Origin: Thauera propionica
GTDB lineage: Bacteria; Pseudomonadota; Gammaproteobacteria; Burkholderiales; Rhodocyclaceae
Assembly (NCBI RefSeq): GCF_002245655.1
Contig: NZ_NOIH01000003.1
Location: forward strand, 310,001 to 374,000
Direction of reading: 5' to 3'
DNA length: 64,000 bases
In this document: positions 7,849-15,581 of the stretch, in pieces
Numbering within the stretch: the first letter of the stretch is position 1
Layout: each line of letters opens with the position of its first letter
Notes under the pieces: model-generated
Told to the model about the DNA's origin: nothing
Database searches by the model: none
The model's input: only the letters and a program-made list of their open reading frames with translations
Program-made: the position numbers and the translations under genes

Positions 7849-8874
7849 TTACTTGGAGTACTGGGTCACGAGCGCATTGGCGTCGTCGAACAGCTTCTGG
7901 CCATCGACGCCCTTGGAGGAAATCTCCTTGATCCACTCCTCGGCGACCGGCTTGGAAGCCGCCTGCCACTTGGCCATCTCTTCGGCCGGCAGGGCATAGA
8001 CGGTGTTGCCGCGACCGACGGCAGCCTCGCGGCCACCCGCGTCCGCATCCTTGAACTGCGCCGACACCCAGGCCGAGGTCTCGCGGCCGCTGTTGTCGTC
8101 GATGACCTTCTTCAGTTCAGGCGACAGGCTGTCGTACTTCTTCTGGTTCATGACGAAGATCATCGTCGCGGTGGTCATCGCATGCGACCCGCCCGCTTCG
8201 GCATGGAACTTGGTCAGTTCGTGCGTCTTGGTCGCGGGGACGACTTCCCACGGGATCAGTGCGCCTTCGATCACGCCCTTGGACAGGCTCTCAGCCATCT
8301 GCGGCACCGGCATGCCGACCGGAGTCGCGCCGAGCGCGGCCAGCAGCTTGGTGCCGAGGCGCGACGGCGCACGCACCTTCATGCCCTTGAGGTCTTCCAG
8401 CGTCTTCACTTCCTTGTCGCGGAAGTGCAGCACGTTCGGACCGTTCACCCAGGTCGCGATCGGCTTCATGCCGGCGAATTCCTTCATCGAGTGCGCCTGC
8501 ACGAAGTCCCACATGGCGCGCGACGAGGCCTCATGGGTGGTGGTGATGAAGGGCAGCTCGAAGACTTCGGAGGTCGGGAAACGGCCCGGGGTGTAGCCCG
8601 GCAGCGTCCACACGATGTCGGCCACGCCGTCGCGGACCTGGTTCAGCAACTGCGGCGGCGTGCCACCGAGACTCATTGCCGGATAGATCTGGCACTTCAT
8701 CTTGCCCTGCGACTCGGCAGCGATCTTGTCGCACCACGGGCTGATGAACTTGGTATGGGCGGGAGAAACCGGCGGCAGGAAATGCGCCACCTTCAGGATG
8801 ACTTCCTCGGCCTGGGCAACGGTCGGGACCAGAGCGGCGGCAGCAAGACCCAGCGCCAGCGAACGAATCTTCAT
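7849..8874 (-). CDS. dctP: TRAP transporter solute-binding protein, DctP type
   Basis: A 341-residue periplasmic binding protein with a clear signal peptide (KIRSLALGLAAAALVP, cleavage after AQA). The ATG at 8874 is preceded by GAGGAG at good spacing. The segments LGGTPPQLLNQVRDG, ADIVWTLPGYTPGRFP and VRAPSRLG are shared almost word for word with the binding proteins at 13277 and 14332. The Arg of the VRAPSR segment matches the conserved carboxylate-binding Arg of the DctP family. It lies 248 bases downstream of ligB in a LigAB-TRAP run, so a carboxylated aromatic or hydroaromatic ligand is inferred. Confidence 0.92.
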   Translation of the reverse strand: MKIRSLALGLAAAALVPTVAQAEEVILKVAHFLPPVSPAHTKFISPWCDKIAAESQGKMKCQIYPAMSLGGTPPQLLNQVRDGVADIVWTLPGYTPGRFPTSEVFELPFITTTHEASSRAMWDFVQAHSMKEFAGMKPIATWVNGPNVLHFRDKEVKTLEDLKGMKVRAPSRLGTKLLAALGATPVGMPVPQMAESLSKGVIEGALIPWEVVPATKTHELTKFHAEAGGSHAMTTATMIFVMNQKKYDSLSPELKKVIDDNSGRETSAWVSAQFKDADAGGREAAVGRGNTVYALPAEEMAKWQAASKPVAEEWIKEISSKGVDGQKLFDDANALVTQYSK

Positions 8875-9011
8875 AGATGTCTCCTCGTGATGTTCTTGCA
8901 ACAAGGAAGTCTGCGGCACGGAACACCACAAGTCTTCCAGACATCACGAGTCTCGCGCGTTGGCCCGGCGGGAAAAAGTCCGGATAAACACTATCAGTTA
9001 TAAAATTTTGA

Positions 9012-9032
9012 AATAGCTGAATACCCGCTATT
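9012..9032. promoter_or_regulatory. Inverted repeat in the ligB-dctP gap, possible LysR site
   Basis: AATAGC (9012-9017) and GCTATT (9027-9032) form a perfect dyad with a nine-base spacer in an AT-rich patch inside the 248-base gap between ligB and dctP. LysR-type regulators bind interrupted dyads of this kind, and a LysR gene starts at 10428. The right arm and flank (GCTATTGCAAT) resemble the GCTATCGCATT of the lig operon promoter at 30441-30449. Its position suggests a separate promoter for dctPQM. The rest of the gap shows nothing else clear. Confidence 0.35.
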
Positions 9033-9122
9033 GCAATACGTATCCCCATTGGGTGATTCAGGCCGGCCATCGTCCCTCTGCGCACGCACCCGCACGGCCT
9101 GAAGACCTCACGCCCGCCCGGA

Positions 9123-9965
9123 TCAGGCCGCAACCTCCATCACCATCAAGCCCGCGGCCGTGTTGGAAATGGGGATGTGGTAGTTCGAATGCACCAACCC
9201 CACCCTGCCCGGCAGGGCGGCCCGGGCTGCCACCCACATCAGCAACTCGACGCCCTGCGTGCCGGTCTTCTCCACGATCTGCTCGTTGCTGAACTGGGTC
9301 ACCCACTCCGGGTCCGAGACGAGGCTGTCCATGAAGGCCTTGTCGAACTCCGGATTGACGAAACCCGCACGTTCGCCGTCGAGCTGGTGCGACAGCCCAC
9401 CGGTACCGATCACGAGGACGCGCAGATCCTTGTCCCACGACCCGATCGCTTCGCCAAGCGCCTTGCCCAGCTTGTAGCAGCGCTTCGCGCTCGGCAGCGG
9501 ATACTGCACGGTGTTGATGCACACCGGCACGGTCGGCACCGGGCACTTCTCGTCGTTCGGCCACAGCAGCTTCAGCGGCAGCGAGTAGGCATGATCCACG
9601 AGCATTTCCTGGCAGGTGGTGAGGTCGAACTCCCTTGCCACCAGCTCGTTGATGACATGCCACGAAAGCTCCGGGTGCCCCTTGAACGGCGGCAGGGTCG
9701 GGATGCCCCAGCCCTCGTCGGCGTTGTGGTACTCGGGTGCCGCGCCAACGGCGAAGGTCGGCATCTTGTCGAGGAAAAAGTTGAGCCCGTGGTCGTTGTA
9801 GAGCACGACCGCAACGTCGGGCCTGACCTTGTCGAGCCAGGCATGAACCGGCGGAAAGCCGTCGAAGAAGGGTTTCCAGTACGGGTCGTCCTGCAGCTTG
9901 CCGGCGATGGCGCGGCCGATGGCCGGGACGTGCGAAGTGGTGATTGCGCCTACGATCTTTGCCAT
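9123..9965 (-). CDS. Protocatechuate 4,5-dioxygenase-type beta subunit (first copy)
   Basis: The 280-residue catalytic subunit of a class III extradiol dioxygenase of the LigB family. Iron ligands His12 (TSHVPAIG), His59 (YNDHG) and Glu240 are present, and so is catalytic His193 (GTGGLSHQL). It follows its alpha partner by 16 bases. It is clearly diverged from the LigB at 25238-26092 in the same window, which lies in the protocatechuate operon. This copy may therefore act on another catechol such as gallate, a methylgallate or a related acid. Context with dctPQM supports uptake and ring cleavage of one compound. Confidence 0.88.
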   Translation of the reverse strand: MAKIVGAITTSHVPAIGRAIAGKLQDDPYWKPFFDGFPPVHAWLDKVRPDVAVVLYNDHGLNFFLDKMPTFAVGAAPEYHNADEGWGIPTLPPFKGHPELSWHVINELVAREFDLTTCQEMLVDHAYSLPLKLLWPNDEKCPVPTVPVCINTVQYPLPSAKRCYKLGKALGEAIGSWDKDLRVLVIGTGGLSHQLDGERAGFVNPEFDKAFMDSLVSDPEWVTQFSNEQIVEKTGTQGVELLMWVAARAALPGRVGLVHSNYHIPISNTAAGLMVMEVAA

Positions 9966-9981
9966 GTGTCGGTTTCCTTCC

Positions 9982-10341
9982 TCAGATGCCTTTGCCCGCG
10001 GCCAGCAGCATGGCCTTGAACTCGTCCTTGCTCATCCCGGTCTGCGCGGCCCCCAGGTCCTGCACATCGAGCCCGAGGATGCCGGCGAACTTCGCGAGGT
10101 AATACACGTTGCCGCCCGCCGCCAGCAGGCCCAGCACGTTGCGCGTACGGATCGCTTCGTACTGTTCCGCATTGAGTCCGAACTGCCTGCAATAGCCCGC
10201 CTCGTCCTGGCGGAAGGCCTCACGGTTCTCGGCACTGTTAAAGGAGAAACACATCTTGTTGAGCGCATAGCCCTTCTGCGCGAGTTCGCCGTCGAACACC
10301 CGGGTGCCCGGGATCTCCAGCTTCTGCGATGCCGCGTTCAT
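9982..10341 (-). CDS. Protocatechuate 4,5-dioxygenase-type alpha subunit (first copy)
   Basis: A 119-residue LigA-family small subunit that packs on LigB and helps close its active site. It has the family features GTRVFDGELAQKGYALN near the start and NVYYLAKFAG in the middle. It is about 28 residues shorter than the second copy in this window, mainly at the C-terminus. It is the first gene of a minus-strand run and diverges from a LysR gene across an 86-base gap, so that regulator probably controls it. Confidence 0.87.
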   Translation of the reverse strand: MNAASQKLEIPGTRVFDGELAQKGYALNKMCFSFNSAENREAFRQDEAGYCRQFGLNAEQYEAIRTRNVLGLLAAGGNVYYLAKFAGILGLDVQDLGAAQTGMSKDEFKAMLLAAGKGI

Positions 10342-10391
10342 TCGAATCTCCTCTCCATCCTCATGCGGGAAATGGCAGTATCACGGAGTCG

Positions 10392-10411
10392 AATGCATCG
10401 ATAAACGCATT
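10392..10411. promoter_or_regulatory. Dyad in the ligA / LysR divergent promoter region
   Basis: AATGC (10392-10396) and GCATT (10407-10411) form a short dyad with a ten-base spacer in the 86-base gap between the divergent ligA-type gene and the LysR gene. This is the usual place for a LysR recognition site. The arms are short, so the call is tentative. Confidence 0.3.
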
Positions 10412-10427
10412 AACACTCATCAAATTC

Positions 10428-11315
10428 ATGAGCGATTTCGATTATTCACACCTCGATGGCCGACTGCTGCAGCTGCTCGTCGCCGTGGTGGAAGAAGGCT
10501 CGATCACCCGCGCCGCCGAGCGCCTCGGCGTCACCCAGTCGGCGGTATCGCACCTGCTCGGCAAGCTGCGCGCCATCGTGGACGACCCGCTGGTAGTCAA
10601 GTCCGGGCGTGGCATCGTCGCCACCGCCCGCGCCGAACTGCTGGCGCGCGAAGCCCGCGTGCTGCTGGAGGACATGCGCCGCTTCGCCACGGCCGAGAAC
10701 TTCGACCCCGCAAGCCTGCGCACCACCTTCACCATCGCCGCCAACGATTTCCAGCGCGACCTGCTGCTGCCGCGCCTGCTGGCGAGGCTACGCGCGCGCG
10801 CACCCCAGGTGTCGCTGCGCGTGATTTCCTCGGACATCCCCGACGCGGACATGCTGCGCGAGGAGCGCTGCCAGCTCGTGATCTCACCGCGCCCGCCGGA
10901 TGCCAGCGACATCCTTCACAAGCGCCTGTTCGACGACGGCTACCGCGTGTTCTACGACGCCAGCCAGCGCAAGGCGCCCGCGACACTGGCGGACTACCTC
11001 GCCGCCGACCACGTCACCGTGCTCTACATGCCCCGCCGCACGCTGGATCTCGACGACGAGCTCGCCGAACGCGGCATCCGCCGCAGCTTCGCCGTCATGG
11101 TGCCGGGCTTCTCCGGCATCCCGGCCTTCATCCGCGGCAGCACCTTGCTCGCCACCGTCCCCGGCGCGCTGGAATCCGGTGCGATGCAGGGGCTGGCGCA
11201 CTGCGCCCCGCCGTTCGACGCGCCGCGCATGCCGATGTACATGATCTGGCACCTGCGCCACCGCCACGATCCCGCGCACAGCTGGCTGCGCGCGGAGCTG
11301 GAGGCGCTGGTGTAG
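10428..11315 (+). CDS. LysR-type transcriptional regulator, divergent from ligAB copy 1
   Basis: A 295-residue LysR regulator. The winged helix-turn-helix is at about residues 8-65 (GSITRAAERLGVTQSAVSHLL), followed by a substrate-binding-protein-like effector domain. The ATG at 10428 is used because the DNA-binding domain begins there; a longer frame would run into the promoter region. It is transcribed away from the LigAB-TRAP run, the classic arrangement for an activator of the adjacent operon. The inducer is probably the imported acid or a product of it. Confidence 0.9.
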   Translation: MSDFDYSHLDGRLLQLLVAVVEEGSITRAAERLGVTQSAVSHLLGKLRAIVDDPLVVKSGRGIVATARAELLAREARVLLEDMRRFATAENFDPASLRTTFTIAANDFQRDLLLPRLLARLRARAPQVSLRVISSDIPDADMLREERCQLVISPRPPDASDILHKRLFDDGYRVFYDASQRKAPATLADYLAADHVTVLYMPRRTLDLDDELAERGIRRSFAVMVPGFSGIPAFIRGSTLLATVPGALESGAMQGLAHCAPPFDAPRMPMYMIWHLRHRHDPAHSWLRAELEALV

Positions 11316-11333
11316 CGAGTGACGCCTGCCGGC

Positions 11334-11771
11334 TCAGCGCAGCTTGCTGGCGACAAACTGCAACGCGAGGTTGTAGCCCAGGGTGCCGAAGCCGGCCATC
11401 ACCGCCTCGGCGATGTCGGACAGGTAGGAGTGATGGCGGAAAGCCTCGCGCTTGTGCACGTTGGAGATGTGCACCTCGACGAAGGGAATCGCCACGCCGC
11501 CGAAGGCATCGCGAATGGCCACGCTGGTGTGCGTGTAGGCGCCCGGGTTGATGATGACGAACTTCACACCCTCGGTGCGCGCCTCGTGGATGCGGTCGAC
11601 GATCCCGCCTTCGTGGTTGCTCTGGAAGCACTCCAGTTCCAGGCCAAGCTCCGTGGCCTGGGCACGCAGGCCGTTTTCGACGTCGGTCAGCGTGGTCGAG
11701 CCGTAGATGTGCGGCTCGCGCGTGCCAAGCAGGTTGAGGTTGGGACCGTTGATGACGAGGACTTTGCTCAT
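11334..11771 (-). CDS. aroQ: Type II 3-dehydroquinate dehydratase
   Basis: Interconverts 3-dehydroquinate and 3-dehydroshikimate, a step shared by the shikimate pathway and quinate breakdown. The 145-residue protein has the [16 protein letters not shown] start with the catalytic Tyr, the [10 protein letters not shown] segment, EVHISN with the catalytic His, and REAFRHHS. The ATG at 11771 is where the family starts; a longer frame is not needed. It follows the dctP at 11865-12878 across a stem-loop. With qsuD and quiC in the same window, it supplies the missing step from quinate to protocatechuate. Confidence 0.93.
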   Translation of the reverse strand: MSKVLVINGPNLNLLGTREPHIYGSTTLTDVENGLRAQATELGLELECFQSNHEGGIVDRIHEARTEGVKFVIINPGAYTHTSVAIRDAFGGVAIPFVEVHISNVHKREAFRHHSYLSDIAEAVMAGFGTLGYNLALQFVASKLR

Positions 11772-11810
11772 GCGGGCAGGCTCCGTTGCAGGGGTTCTTG
11801 AATGCAAGAG

Positions 11811-11848
11811 GGGCCGCGCAGCGGGCGCATGCGCCCCACCCGCGGCCC
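11811..11848 (-). terminator. Stem-loop between dctP and aroQ
   Basis: Arms GGGCCGCG (11811-11818) and CGCGGCCC (11841-11848) are perfectly complementary and enclose the palindrome GGGCGCATGCGCCC. It lies just past the dctP stop codon on the minus strand. The tail has no proper T run, so it may stabilise the dctP message or partly stop transcription before aroQ. Confidence 0.42.
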
Positions 11849-11864
11849 GCGATGCCAGCGGCGC

Positions 11865-12878
11865 TTACTTGCGCAGCTTGGCCAGTTCGGCGTTGATCGC
11901 GTCGACCGTCTCCTGCCCCACCGCAGCCGCATGCGCGGCAAGGACCGGCTTCATCTTCTCGCGCAGCTTGGCCACCTCCTCGGGCGGCAGTTCGGTCACC
12001 TGCATGCCCGCCTTCTTCAGCGCCTCGATCGCGGTCGACGCCTGCTCGCGCGACACCTTGCGCTGATGCGCGATCGCCTCGGCGGCGGCATCCTGGAAAG
12101 CCTTCTTCTCGTCGGCGCTGAAGGTGTCCCACACCTTCTTGCTGATGATCATCGACTGCGGGTTATACACATGGTTGGTCAGCGCCAGGTGCTTCTGCAC
12201 CTCGTTGAACCGGTTGGCGTGGATCACGGTGACCGGGTTCTCCTGGCCGTCGATCGCCTTCTGCTCCAGCGCGGTATACACCTCCGGCCAGGCCAGCGGC
12301 ACCGGGTTGGCGCCGAGCGCCTTCACCCAGTCGAGGTTGATCGGGTTGGGGATCACGCGCAACTTGAGGCCGGCGATGTCCTCGACCTTGTTGATCGGGC
12401 GTACGCCGTTGGTGATGTTGCGGAACCCCAGGTCCCAGTAGCCGAGGCCGACGATGCCCTTCTCTTCCAGCTTCTTGTGCAGGCTCTGCCCGAACGGGCC
12501 ATCGACGACGGCGTCGACTTCCTGCGCGTTGCCGAACAGGAAGGGGAAATCGTAGATCGCCATTTCCTTGACATGCGAGGCCAGGATGCCGGAGTTCAGC
12601 GCGGTCATCTCGATGGTGCCGCCCTGCAGCGCCGAGACGGTCTGCTGGTCACCGCCCAGCACCCCACCAGCGAACACCCGGACCTTGATCTTGCCGCCGG
12701 ACTTCTCGGCGATGAGTTCGGCGAACTTCTGCGCGCCGATCTCCGCCGGATGACCCTTCGGGTTCTGCACCCCGAACTTGAGCGAACGCTCGGAAAAGTC
12801 AGCGGCATAGACCGCCGTGCCGAAGCTGACGGCAGCCAGCGCTGCGAGGGCGGTCTTCATCATCAGACGACGCTTCAT
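11865..12878 (-). CDS. TRAP transporter solute-binding protein, DctP type
   Basis: A 337-residue periplasmic binding protein with signal peptide MKRRLMMKTALAALAAVS and a likely cleavage after VYA. The ATG at 12878 has CAGGAG upstream. The body (NPKGHPAEIGAQKFAE, GLKLRVIPNP) is classic C4-dicarboxylate DctP type and is not close to the three near-identical paralogues in the window. No permease gene is adjacent; aroQ follows instead. It may serve the permease whose end is at 1-584, with quinate or shikimate as ligand, but that is inference. Confidence 0.9.
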   Translation of the reverse strand: MKRRLMMKTALAALAAVSFGTAVYAADFSERSLKFGVQNPKGHPAEIGAQKFAELIAEKSGGKIKVRVFAGGVLGGDQQTVSALQGGTIEMTALNSGILASHVKEMAIYDFPFLFGNAQEVDAVVDGPFGQSLHKKLEEKGIVGLGYWDLGFRNITNGVRPINKVEDIAGLKLRVIPNPINLDWVKALGANPVPLAWPEVYTALEQKAIDGQENPVTVIHANRFNEVQKHLALTNHVYNPQSMIISKKVWDTFSADEKKAFQDAAAEAIAHQRKVSREQASTAIEALKKAGMQVTELPPEEVAKLREKMKPVLAAHAAAVGQETVDAINAELAKLRK

Positions 12879-13276
12879 GAATGTCTCCTGTTTGGCTCGT
12901 ATGCGGCACGCAATCGATGGGTGCAGGGTGCGGCGTGCCGTCACACTCTACAGAAACCGGAACTCGGGCACGCAGCCCTGCGACGAACAGCTCCATCTGA
13001 TTGCCGCATCACTGCAATCTATGCCCCGGACCTGCCCACGCCAAGGCGGGAGGCGCGCAACTGTTCGCCTGGCGCACAATTTACCCGACACGCAGGCTGC
13101 TGTCTCCCCATCCCGACGCACCCGGCCCGCATCGCCCGCCAAAGCTCGAGTGCCGGTTTTGTCCTATTCATCGAGCGATTTGTGGTTTTTATCCGCAAAC
13201 CGTCCGACCTACCATGTCCTCACTTCATAACGGTTGCCGAATGCAGCCAGAACCCATGAAAACAGGAGACACGCCC
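12879..13276. other. 398-base divergent intergenic region between two dctP genes
   Basis: This is the longest stretch without a gene in the window. It separates a minus-strand and a plus-strand binding protein gene, so it should hold both promoters. Open frames here are short, lack ribosome sites and look non-coding. Its right part is relatively AT-rich (about 13155-13230) and contains the motif described at 13169-13195. Confidence 0.6.
13169..13195 (+). promoter_or_regulatory. Motif shared with the SDR operon promoter, possible AraC site
   Basis: This 27-base stretch matches 18225-18251 at 19 positions without gaps, including an ATTTGT core and a downstream TTTnATC. It lies 82 bases upstream of the binding protein gene at 13277. 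The other copy lies between the AraC gene and the SDR operon. A common regulator, most simply the AraC protein at 17287-18183, is inferred. Confidence 0.4.
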
Positions 13277-14302
13277 ATGAAGGCCCGCCAATTCGCCCTC
13301 GGTATCGCTGCCGCAGCACTCGTTCCGGGCGCCGCCCAGGCACAGGAAGTCGTGCTCAAGGTCGCCCACTTCCTGACGCCCACGACGCCGGCCCACGTCA
13401 AGTTCATCGAGCCGTGGTGCGGCAAGATCGAAGCGCAGTCGCAGGGCCGGATGAAATGCCAGCTTTATCCGGCAATGAGCCTCGGTGGCACGCCGCCGCA
13501 ACTGCTCAACCAGGTGCGCGACGGCGTCGCCGACATCGTGTGGACGCTGCCGGGCTACACGCCGGGCCGCTTCCCGATCACCGAGGTGTTCGAGCTGCCG
13601 TTCTTCAGCACGAGCTACGAAGCCACCTCGCGTGCGCTGTGGGATTTCATCGAAGGCAGCGCGGCAAGCGAGTTCGCCGGCCTGCGCCCGATCGCCACCT
13701 GGTCCGCCGGTCCCTACCTGCTCCACTTCCGCAACAAGCAGGTCAACGCGCTGGAGGACCTGAAGGGGCTGAAGGTGCGCACGCCCTCGCGCCTGGGCAA
13801 CAAGATGCTCGCCGCACTCGGCGCCACCCCGGTCGGCATGCCGGCACCGCAGATGACCGAAGGTCTTGCCAAGGGTGTGATCGACGGCGCCCTGCTGCCG
13901 TGGGAAGTCGTGCCCGCCCTGAAGATCCAGGAACTGACCAAGTACCACGCCGAGCCGACCGGCAAGATCGCGCTCAGCACGGCGACGACGATCTTCGTCA
14001 TGAGCCAGAAGAAGTACGACAGCCTGCCGGCCGACCTGAGGAAGGTCATCGACGACAACCGCGGCCGCGAAGTCTCCGCTTTCGCTGCGGGCCAGCTGGC
14101 GGAGGCCGGCAATGCGAGCCGTGACATCACGCTGAAGAACGGCAACACGGTCTACCAGCTCGCACCGGAAGAGCTCGAGCGCTGGAAGCAGACCACCGCC
14201 CCGGTCGCCCAGGAATGGATCAAGGACATGGACGCCAAGGGCCTCGATGGCCGCAAGCTGCACGACGAAGCCGCTGCGCTGGTGCAGAAGTACTCGAACT
14301 GA
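13277..14302 (+). CDS. TRAP solute-binding protein, orphan copy 1
   Basis: A 341-residue DctP-family protein with a signal peptide cleaved after AQA; the ATG at 13277 follows AACAGGAGAC. It has the same length as, and is a close paralogue of, the proteins at 7849-8874 and 14332-15357 (shared LGGTPPQLLNQVRDG, WTLPGYTPGRFP, RTPSRLGNKMLAALGATPVG). No permease lies next to it, so it may feed the DctQM at 5909-7755. It is followed at 29 bases by a second paralogue, so the two are one transcript. Different but related acid ligands are likely. Confidence 0.9.
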   Translation: MKARQFALGIAAAALVPGAAQAQEVVLKVAHFLTPTTPAHVKFIEPWCGKIEAQSQGRMKCQLYPAMSLGGTPPQLLNQVRDGVADIVWTLPGYTPGRFPITEVFELPFFSTSYEATSRALWDFIEGSAASEFAGLRPIATWSAGPYLLHFRNKQVNALEDLKGLKVRTPSRLGNKMLAALGATPVGMPAPQMTEGLAKGVIDGALLPWEVVPALKIQELTKYHAEPTGKIALSTATTIFVMSQKKYDSLPADLRKVIDDNRGREVSAFAAGQLAEAGNASRDITLKNGNTVYQLAPEELERWKQTTAPVAQEWIKDMDAKGLDGRKLHDEAAALVQKYSN

Positions 14303-14331
14303 GCGCCCCCCAACGTCCTCAGGAGACCACC

Positions 14332-15357
14332 ATGAAGATTCGCCGCATCGCCCTCGGCCTCGCCACCGCGGCGCTGGCCCCGGCCGCCGCGCAAGCGCAG
14401 GAAGTGACGCTGAAGTTCGCCCACTTCATGCCCACCACCAACCCCTACCACGTGCATGTCATCGTGCCCTGGTGCGACCGGATCGCCGCCGAATCGAAGG
14501 GCCGCATGGTGTGCCAGATCTACCCCGCCATGCAGCTGGGCGGCACGCCGACGCAGTTGCTGACGCAGGTACGCGACGGCGTGGCCGACGTGATCTGGAC
14601 CATGCCGGGCTACAACGCCGGCCGCTTCCCCAAGCTCGAAGTGTTCGAACTGCCCTTCTTCACCACCACGCCCGAGGCGACGGCCCGCGCAATGTGGGAC
14701 TTCGTGCAGAAGAACGCGCTCGACGAGTTTCCCGGCATGAAGCCGCTCGCCACCTGGACGCCCGGCGCCTACGCCTTCCACATGAACGGCAAGGAAGTGA
14801 CCCGGCTCGAGGACCTCAAGGGCGCGAAGGTGCGCACGCCCTCGCGCCTGGGCAACAAGCTGCTTGCCGCGCTCGGCACCACGCCGGTCGGCATGCCGGC
14901 GCCGCAGATGTCCGAGGGCATCGCCAAGGGCGTGATCGACGGCGCGCTGTATCCGTGGGAGTCCGTGCCCTCGGCCAAGCTGCACGAGCTGACCCGGTTC
15001 AGCTTCGATGCCAACGCCGAGTACCGCATGTCGGCCGCGACGACCATCATCGCGATGAACCGGAAGAAGTACGACAGCCTGCCTGACGACCTGAAGAAGA
15101 TCATCGACGACAGCACCGGCCGCGAGTTCTCGGCCCAGGCCGCGGCGGTGCTGCATGCGCAGGCCACCGTCGGTCGCGATCAGACCATTGCCAACGGCAA
15201 CAAGGTCTATGTGCTGCCCCCCGCCGAGGTCGAGCGCTGGAAGGCGGCGACGGCCGGCATCGCCGGCGACTGGATCAAGGAGACGAACGAGAAGGGGCTC
15301 GACGGTCAGCGCCTGCATGACGAGGCCGCCGCATTGATGGCCAGCTACTCGAAGTAA
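14332..15357 (+). CDS. TRAP solute-binding protein, orphan copy 2
   Basis: A 341-residue DctP-family protein with a signal peptide cleaved after AQA and a clear AGGAGA site before the ATG at 14332. It is a tandem paralogue of the preceding gene but differs in the pocket region (WTPGAYAFHMNGKEV in place of WSAGPYLLHFRNKQV), suggesting another ligand. It ends this two-gene transcript, which closes with a good intrinsic terminator. No permease is adjacent. Confidence 0.9.
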   Translation: MKIRRIALGLATAALAPAAAQAQEVTLKFAHFMPTTNPYHVHVIVPWCDRIAAESKGRMVCQIYPAMQLGGTPTQLLTQVRDGVADVIWTMPGYNAGRFPKLEVFELPFFTTTPEATARAMWDFVQKNALDEFPGMKPLATWTPGAYAFHMNGKEVTRLEDLKGAKVRTPSRLGNKLLAALGTTPVGMPAPQMSEGIAKGVIDGALYPWESVPSAKLHELTRFSFDANAEYRMSAATTIIAMNRKKYDSLPDDLKKIIDDSTGREFSAQAAAVLHAQATVGRDQTIANGNKVYVLPPAEVERWKAATAGIAGDWIKETNEKGLDGQRLHDEAAALMASYSK

Positions 15358-15382
15358 TTCGCGGCCGGCACGCCTCGATCCC

Positions 15383-15424
15383 GCGCCGAACACCCGGTCA
15401 CGCCGCCGGGGTTCGGCGCTTTTT
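15383..15424 (+). terminator. Rho-independent terminator after the tandem binding proteins
   Basis: GCGCCGAAC (15383-15391) pairs perfectly with GTTCGGCGC (15411-15419), extended by a partly paired ACCCGG/CCGGGG, and is followed by TTTTT at 15420-15424. This is a standard intrinsic terminator for the transcript ending at 15357. Confidence 0.85.
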
Positions 15425-15458
15425 CGTACTCCACCGGCTCGTGTTATGCATGAAGCGT

Positions 15459-15480
15459 TCTAGCTGCTATCGCGTTTCAT
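15459..15480 (+). promoter_or_regulatory. Motif upstream of the chemoreceptor, shared with the lig promoter
   Basis: The pattern TCTAnCTGCTATCGCnTTT at 15459-15477 recurs at 30432-30450 between galD and its LysR gene, with 17 of 19 bases the same. It lies about 100 bases before the chemoreceptor start. The simplest reading is a binding site for the lig-operon LysR regulator, placing chemotaxis and degradation under one control. Confidence 0.5.
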
Positions 15481-15581
15481 GAGCGCGGGCGCCGTTGGGC
15501 TCCTCTACCATCAGCCGCCCGCGCGGATGCGGCTGCACACGCGCCTGCGCCGGAATCTCGAACAATAAACAGGGGAGACTC

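Noticed and set aside
10329-10427. Earlier in-frame start for the LysR gene at 10428
   Set aside because: The added 33 residues are not part of the LysR family and would overlap the divergent ligA-type gene and its promoter.
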